From: Nitrosopumilaceae archaeon
Lineage (GTDB): Archaea > Thermoproteota > Nitrososphaeria > Nitrososphaerales > Nitrosopumilaceae
Length of the DNA: 10,032 nt
Direction: 5' to 3'
Assembly (NCBI GenBank): GCA_013867245.1
Contig: JACENB010000062.1
Span: 1 to 10,032, forward strand
Shown here: piece by piece, positions 7,185-10,032 of the stretch
How the letters are laid out: every line of letters starts with the position of its first letter
Position numbering within the stretch: the first letter of the stretch is position 1
Made by a program: the position numbers and the translations under genes
Notes under the pieces: model-generated
What the model saw: the letters and a program-made list of their open reading frames with translations, nothing else
Told to the model about the DNA's origin: nothing
Databases searched by the model: none

Positions 7185-7976
7185 ATGTCAAATTTAGAAA
7201 GTATCAACACACATCTTGAGGAATTAAGAAAAAGACTTCTAAGAATAGTAATAGTGATAGGAATCATCACAGTTGTTGTTTTGACATTTCATGCAGAACC
7301 AATTAACATTGGAGAAGTTACACTATACTATCCATCCCCTGATCCTCAAAACAATATTGCAGCTCAAATTACAAATCATATGAGAGAGAATTTAGTTCCT
7401 ACAGATGTACAATTAATTCAAACTGCACCAGGACAAGCTTTCTTTGCTCAAATGTATGTTTCAGCATTAGTAGGAATGGTAATTGGAATGCCAGTGATCA
7501 TTAAAGAATTTGTAGGATTCATCAAACCAGCTTTGAAAGAAAATGAAATTAATGTTAGTAGAAATATTTCACTACCTGCATTAGGATTGTTTATTGCAGG
7601 ATGTGTATTTTCATATAATTTTGTAATTCCATATATTTTAGAATTTTTATATCGATATGGAGATTCAGCAGGACTAGTTACTTTCCTAAATGTAATGGAA
7701 TTTGTAACTTTTGTATTACAATTTTTATTGGCATTTGGATTTTCTTTTCAACTTCCATTAATCATGTATGCAATTTCTATGTCAGGTATGGTCGACAAAG
7801 ATTTTTGGAGAAAAAATGCAAGGTATGCAATTGTGATCATCATAATTTTTGGTGCAATCATTACTCCTGATGGGACAGGTGTTACAATGATGTTTGTTGC
7901 AGGTCCAATGATTGGATTATATTTTGCAGGCATGTTATTCATTGAGCGTAAACAAAGAGAAAAGTTGAACACTTAA
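7185..7976 (+). CDS. tatC: Sec-independent protein translocase subunit TatC
   Basis: Membrane receptor of the twin-arginine pathway, which exports folded proteins; it recognises the twin-arginine signal and recruits TatA. The 263 residues show the family order: cytoplasmic start INTHLEELRKRLLR (7-20), then six likely membrane helices at about 19-36, 89-110, 128-150, 168-190, 213-227 and 233-252. The loop GFIKPALKENE (111-121) matches the conserved FxxPALxxxE block. FGFSFQLPLI (184-193) carries Gln where E. coli TatC has Glu; other TatC proteins also have Gln here. ITPDGTG (226-232) fits the conserved ITPPD-like turn. The external loop after helix 1 (about 37-85) is long, as in several archaeal TatC proteins. 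The ATG at 7185 gives a correct N-terminus. tatA follows 27 bases downstream, so the two form an export unit. Confidence 0.95.
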   Translation: MSNLESINTHLEELRKRLLRIVIVIGIITVVVLTFHAEPINIGEVTLYYPSPDPQNNIAAQITNHMRENLVPTDVQLIQTAPGQAFFAQMYVSALVGMVIGMPVIIKEFVGFIKPALKENEINVSRNISLPALGLFIAGCVFSYNFVIPYILEFLYRYGDSAGLVTFLNVMEFVTFVLQFLLAFGFSFQLPLIMYAISMSGMVDKDFWRKNARYAIVIIIIFGAIITPDGTGVTMMFVAGPMIGLYFAGMLFIERKQREKLNT

Positions 7977-7980
7977 ATCT
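7973..7980 (+). promoter_or_regulatory. Possible TATA box for tatA, overlapping the tatC stop
   Basis: TTAAATCT includes the tatC stop codon and is centred 27.5 bases before the tatA ATG. It could give tatA a second, stronger promoter, fitting the usual excess of TatA over TatC. It is a weak match and may simply be AT-rich sequence; tatA may equally be read from the tatC transcript. Confidence 0.25.
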
Positions 7981-8003
7981 GAAATCTGAGAAGTAGGGTT
8001 ATA

Positions 8004-8210
8004 ATGCTTGGAAGTACTGAAATCATAGTTTTAGTTGTGGTAATAGGGGTACTAATTTTTGGTGCTAAAAAAATCCCAGAACTTGCTAAAACATTTGGTA
8101 AGGCCAAAGGTGAATTTGAAAAAGGAAAAATTGAAGGAGATAAAGAACTAGAGGATTTCAAAGGAAAAATTGATGAATCTCCTAAAGATAAAGAAGTAAA
8201 ATCAGACTGA
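8004..8210 (+). CDS. tatA: Twin-arginine translocase pore subunit TatA
   Basis: Small membrane protein that oligomerises with TatC to let folded proteins across the cytoplasmic membrane. The 68 residues have the classic TatA plan: short outside start (MLGSTE), one membrane helix at about 5-19, the FG hinge (Phe19-Gly20), an amphipathic helix AKKIPELAKTFGKAKGEFEK (21-40) and a charged Lys/Glu-rich tail. No separate tatB is seen next to it, so this is probably a dual-role TatA of the minimal TatA-TatC type. The ATG at 8004 gives the right helix length; no clear ribosome binding site is present. Its TGA lies within the end of the opposing SRPBCC gene, a tail-to-tail overlap of 9 bases. Confidence 0.93.
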   Translation: MLGSTEIIVLVVVIGVLIFGAKKIPELAKTFGKAKGEFEKGKIEGDKELEDFKGKIDESPKDKEVKSD

Positions 8211-8636
8211 TTTTTCACACAAAATAGTCAGATCATCTAATAATTTTGAATAATTGGTAATTAGTTTCGATTTATCTAATAATTTTGGAATTTTCATCGT
8301 CCCCATCAATTTTAAATCAACATCAACCAAAATTTTAGTTCCATCAGGAATTTCAATGAATTCTTGTCGAATGTAACTGCCTTTAGATTTTCCACCAATT
8401 ACAAAAACCTCATGCAAAACAAACGGTTTTGACACATGTTTAGACATTAAAAGAAATTCAATATCACCTAATGTGAAATGTTCTTCAACTACTGCAGTTT
8501 CTCCACGTACTGAACGAATACGTATGGATGGAAAATATGTAGGAATTAATTTTTCATATTGTTCATAATTGGAGAAAATTTCAAAAACATTTTTTCGTTT
8601 AGCATGAATAATTTTTTCTAAAGAAAATGTGGTCAA
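8202..8636 (-). CDS. SRPBCC (START-like) domain protein
   Basis: About 144 residues from a TTG start, entirely one SRPBCC / polyketide-cyclase-like fold: first strand TTFSLEKIIHAKRKNVFEIF (2-21), NYEQYEKLIPTYFPSIRIRS (23-42), a beta-sheet with VVEEHFTLGDIEFLL and HEVFVIGG, and a C-terminal helix KLITNYSKLLDDLTIL. The fold forms a hydrophobic pocket and usually binds a lipid-like or aromatic ligand; the ligand here is unknown. The start is a judgement: the frame is open to ATG 8714 (170 residues) and ATG 8675 (157 residues), but both overlap ubiX, by 71 and 32 bases, and add residues ahead of the usual fold start. TTG 8636 begins just after the ubiX stop. It probably shares a transcript with ubiX, suggesting a role with a quinone-like or aromatic compound, but this is inference. 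Its end overlaps the end of tatA. Confidence 0.85.
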   Translation of the reverse strand: MTTFSLEKIIHAKRKNVFEIFSNYEQYEKLIPTYFPSIRIRSVRGETAVVEEHFTLGDIEFLLMSKHVSKPFVLHEVFVIGGKSKGSYIRQEFIEIPDGTKILVDVDLKLMGTMKIPKLLDKSKLITNYSKLLDDLTILCEKSV

Positions 8637-8643
8637 TAGTATT

Positions 8644-9201
8644 TTAGAAACTTCCCCATCGAGGGTATAAATCATGATCAATGTCAAACTGATCAAGACA
8701 TTTTCCGACTCCATGGTTTACAATATCATCAATAGTTTTTGGTTTAGTATAAAATTCAGTTACAGGGGGCAAAATTATCACACCCAGTCTGGATAATTTC
8801 AGCATGTTTTCTAAATGAATTGCAGACATTGGAGTTTCTCTAACCATTAAAATTAATTTTCGGTCTTCTTTAATTGTCACACCAGCAGCTCTTGCAACTA
8901 ATGTATCATCATAACCATTAGCAATTGCAGCTAATGTCTTCATACTACAAGGAGCAACTATCATGCCATTAATTCTATGAGTGCCACTCGATACACTTGC
9001 AGCCATATTTTTCTCATCAGAATCGCTGGAAGCAAGAGATTTAACATATTCAGGAGTATATTCAGTTTCCATTGAAATACATTTTTCCCCCCATTCAGAC
9101 ATGACCAGATGTGTTTCAACATTTAATTTTTTTAAAACCTCAAGCATTCTAATTCCATAGATTACTCCAGTACTGCCAGTAATTCCAATTATTAATTTCA
9201 T
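8644..9201 (-). CDS. ubiX: Flavin prenyltransferase UbiX
   Basis: Makes prenylated FMN from FMN and dimethylallyl phosphate, the cofactor of UbiD-type decarboxylases. The 185 residues match the family. It starts with the FMN-binding KLIIGITGSTGVIYGIRML (2-20), then SEWGEK (35-40), IVAPCSMKTLAAIANGYDD (81-99), LVARAAGVTIKEDRKLILM (101-119), RETPMSAIHLENM (121-133) and PPVTEFYTKP (145-154), all typical UbiX/Pad1 blocks. The ATG at 9201 is fixed by the FMN motif. No ubiD is in the window. Menaquinone is the known quinone of Nitrosopumilus-like archaea, so a role in quinone synthesis is possible but not shown. The SRPBCC gene follows immediately. A candidate 25-codon ORF ends in ATGA across the ubiX start, and a TATA-like TAAATA lies 25.5 bases upstream, so ubiX may be leaderless, coupled to the small ORF, or both. 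Confidence 0.95.
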   Translation of the reverse strand: MKLIIGITGSTGVIYGIRMLEVLKKLNVETHLVMSEWGEKCISMETEYTPEYVKSLASSDSDEKNMAASVSSGTHRINGMIVAPCSMKTLAAIANGYDDTLVARAAGVTIKEDRKLILMVRETPMSAIHLENMLKLSRLGVIILPPVTEFYTKPKTIDDIVNHGVGKCLDQFDIDHDLYPRWGSF

Positions 9202-9275
9202 GAATCAATATGGAAAATAGTAGTATTTAGAATAGACTCACCAAGGGGATTAGTTTTGAAGATGGTTTGTTGCAT
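9198..9275 (-). CDS. Candidate 25-residue leader ORF upstream of ubiX
   Basis: An ATG at 9275 opens 25 codons (start MQQTIFKTNPLGES, end FHIDS) closing with TGA at 9198-9200, which overlaps the ubiX ATG as ATGA. GGAGG at 9285-9289 lies 9 bases before the ATG, the cleanest Shine-Dalgarno match I see in the window. The overlap is typical of translational coupling. The peptide is not recognised, has no membrane segment, and is not an N-terminal extension of UbiX because it is in another frame. Against it: the ORF is short enough to arise by chance, and a TATA-like box for ubiX sits inside it. It could also be the remnant of a longer gene. Confidence 0.4.
   Translation of the reverse strand: MQQTIFKTNPLGESILNTTIFHIDS
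9224..9229 (-). promoter_or_regulatory. TATA-like box for ubiX
   Basis: The minus strand reads TAAATA (within CTAAATAC), centred 25.5 bases before the ubiX ATG. It has the same core and nearly the same distance as the boxes of the DUF427 gene and purQ, which favours a leaderless ubiX message. It lies inside the candidate small ORF at 9198-9275, so the two readings compete unless both promoters are used. Confidence 0.4.
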
Positions 9276-9280
9276 TTTCC

Positions 9281-9292
9281 GTTGCCTCCAAC
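9281..9292 (-). promoter_or_regulatory. Strong Shine-Dalgarno in a small hairpin
   Basis: The minus strand reads GTTGGAGGCAAC: stem GTTG/CAAC around a GAGG loop, with GGAGG at 9285-9289 and the candidate ATG at 9275. A four-base stem is weak, but it would partly hide the ribosome binding site. A T-rich TTTTTATC at 9312-9319 would place a transcript start near 9290, just ahead of this element. Confidence 0.35.
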
Positions 9293-9314
9293 CTAAAAGG
9301 AATAATTATCAGAT

Positions 9315-9338
9315 AAAAAGCATGATTTTTGTTTGAAA
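9315..9338 (-). terminator. Possible U-tract terminator after the sugar dehydrogenase
   Basis: Directly after the dehydrogenase stop the minus strand carries two T5 runs, one in CAAAAATCATGCTTTTTATC read as CTTTTT at 9315-9320, without a clear hairpin. Short T runs can end archaeal transcripts. The same T-rich stretch might instead serve as a TATA-like element for the small ORF before ubiX. Confidence 0.25.
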
Positions 9339-10032
9339 TCAGGATTTACGCTTAACTACTACTAAGCCCAAAATTATCCCAATACCCACAATACCAATTA
9401 CAACATACAAGGTTGTAAAATCATCAACGGATTCTTTTGATGTGAATTTTTTTACATCCTCAAGAGGGGTTTCAGAGATACGGATAATCTGATCATTATT
9501 CCCATTGGCAGTAAGAAGATACAAATTTCCATCAGGACTCATTTGAGCGGTTCTAATTCTACCAAATTCTCCATCAAACATTTTTTCTAAACTAATTAAA
9601 GAGCCATCGTTTGCAATATCCATCACCATTAGATGCTCACCTCGAAGGGTTCCAACTAAAAATTTTCCAGTAAAATCAGAAATTTTTTCAGAATCAAAAA
9701 AAACCATTCCACTAGGAGCCCATGTTGACTCACCACTATGAATTATAGGATTAACAAAAGAGTCTTCAGATGAATCTCCAACTATATTTGGCCATCCATA
9801 ATTTTTTCCTTTTAAAATTAGATTTATCTCATCATGTCCATAACCAAGTTCTCCTGAAGGACCATGTTCAGATGAAAGAAAAAGTCCATCTGCAGACCAC
9901 GCCAATCCTTGTGGATTACGATGACCATAAGAGAATACAGGACTTGAATCAAATGGATTATCATCAGGAATAGTTCCATCAGAATTAATTCTCAAAATTT
10001 TTCCTGCAAGAGAAGACAAATCTTGGGACCAA
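9339..10032 (-). CDS. PQQ-type sugar (glucose/sorbosone) dehydrogenase, 5' end cut by window edge
   Basis: The C-terminal 230 residues are visible; the frame stays open through the right edge (WSQD before LSSLAGKILRIN), so the true start and any signal peptide lie outside. The sequence follows the beta-propeller family of soluble-type PQQ glucose/aldose sugar dehydrogenases: AGKILRINSDGTIPDDNPF, SYGHRNPQGLAW, SSEHGPSGELGYGHDEINLI, GKNYGWPNI, TWAPSGMVFF and GRIRTAQMSPDGNLYLLT occur in the family's order. These enzymes oxidise sugars outside the cell. The last 25 residues form one membrane helix (TTLYVVIGIVGIGIILGLVV) ending in VKRKS, so the catalytic part is likely outside and anchored by its C-terminus. 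Whether PQQ is truly bound cannot be seen here, and some archaeal relatives have unknown substrates. Export by Sec or Tat cannot be judged without the N-terminus. Confidence 0.88.
   Translation of the reverse strand, partial: WSQDLSSLAGKILRINSDGTIPDDNPFDSSPVFSYGHRNPQGLAWSADGLFLSSEHGPSGELGYGHDEINLILKGKNYGWPNIVGDSSEDSFVNPIIHSGESTWAPSGMVFFDSEKISDFTGKFLVGTLRGEHLMVMDIANDGSLISLEKMFDGEFGRIRTAQMSPDGNLYLLTANGNNDQIIRISETPLEDVKKFTSKESVDDFTTLYVVIGIVGIGIILGLVVVKRKS

Noticed and set aside
7748..8218. Two minus-strand frames opposite tatC and tatA
   Set aside because: Both are complements of clear tat genes, and neither has a plausible start region or family match.
9202..9338. Possible tRNA or structured RNA between ubiX and the dehydrogenase
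   Set aside because: The segment is slightly richer in G and C than its surroundings, but no cloverleaf or T-loop sequence is visible and the only hairpin has a four-base stem.
9770..9973. Plus-strand open frame inside the sugar dehydrogenase
   Set aside because: His/Leu/Gln-rich shadow of a clear minus-strand beta-propeller sequence.
1..10032. A new defence, mobile or CRISPR-like system
   Set aside because: No spaced repeats, integrase, transposase, nuclease or toxin-antitoxin pair was seen; the genes are mostly core metabolism and export.

Overview
The window looks like a stretch of chromosome from an AT-rich archaeon. The best guess is an ammonia-oxidising Nitrososphaerota (Thaumarchaeota) lineage such as Nitrosopumilus. 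The signs are the three-part FGAM synthetase (separate PurS, PurQ and a short PurL of about 720 residues), TATA-like boxes about 25 bases upstream of start codons, frequent GTG and TTG starts, a minimal TatC/TatA pair, and very compact spacing. The lineage is inferred from protein character and gene set; no search was run. I see no rRNA, tRNA, insertion sequence, integrase or CRISPR array, and the region reads as core genome.

Layout, left to right. A DUF427-family gene (minus strand) is cut by the left edge. Next comes the purine block, all minus strand and transcribed right to left as purQ, purL, purF with 4- and 8-base overlaps. All three of these genes use non-ATG starts. PurS, the fourth part of this step, lies further right on the same strand but is cut off from purQ by a plus-strand gene for a two-CBS-domain protein, whose stop codon overlaps the purS stop. 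Upstream of purS, same strand, is a 391-residue methyltransferase with a DUF4214-like N-terminus and a kinase-like motif near its C-terminus.

The middle part is on the plus strand: an unrecognised 156-residue protein, then tatC and tatA, the twin-arginine export channel for folded proteins. The tatA end overlaps the end of a minus-strand SRPBCC-fold gene, which lies downstream of ubiX (flavin prenyltransferase). Just upstream of ubiX is a candidate 25-codon ORF with a strong Shine-Dalgarno sequence and an ATGA overlap with the ubiX start. The right edge cuts a PQQ-type sugar (glucose/sorbosone) dehydrogenase with a C-terminal membrane anchor.

How the genes work together. PurF makes phosphoribosylamine from PRPP and glutamine; PurQ, PurL and PurS together amidate FGAR to FGAM two steps later. 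The CBS protein may sense adenine nucleotides, and its position inside the pur block is suggestive but unproven. TatC and TatA form a working export unit. UbiX supplies prenylated FMN to a UbiD-type decarboxylase that is not in this window. The most interesting points are the candidate leader ORF before ubiX, the multi-domain methyltransferase, and the CBS gene splitting the purine cluster. I see no clear new defence, mobile or biosynthetic system.
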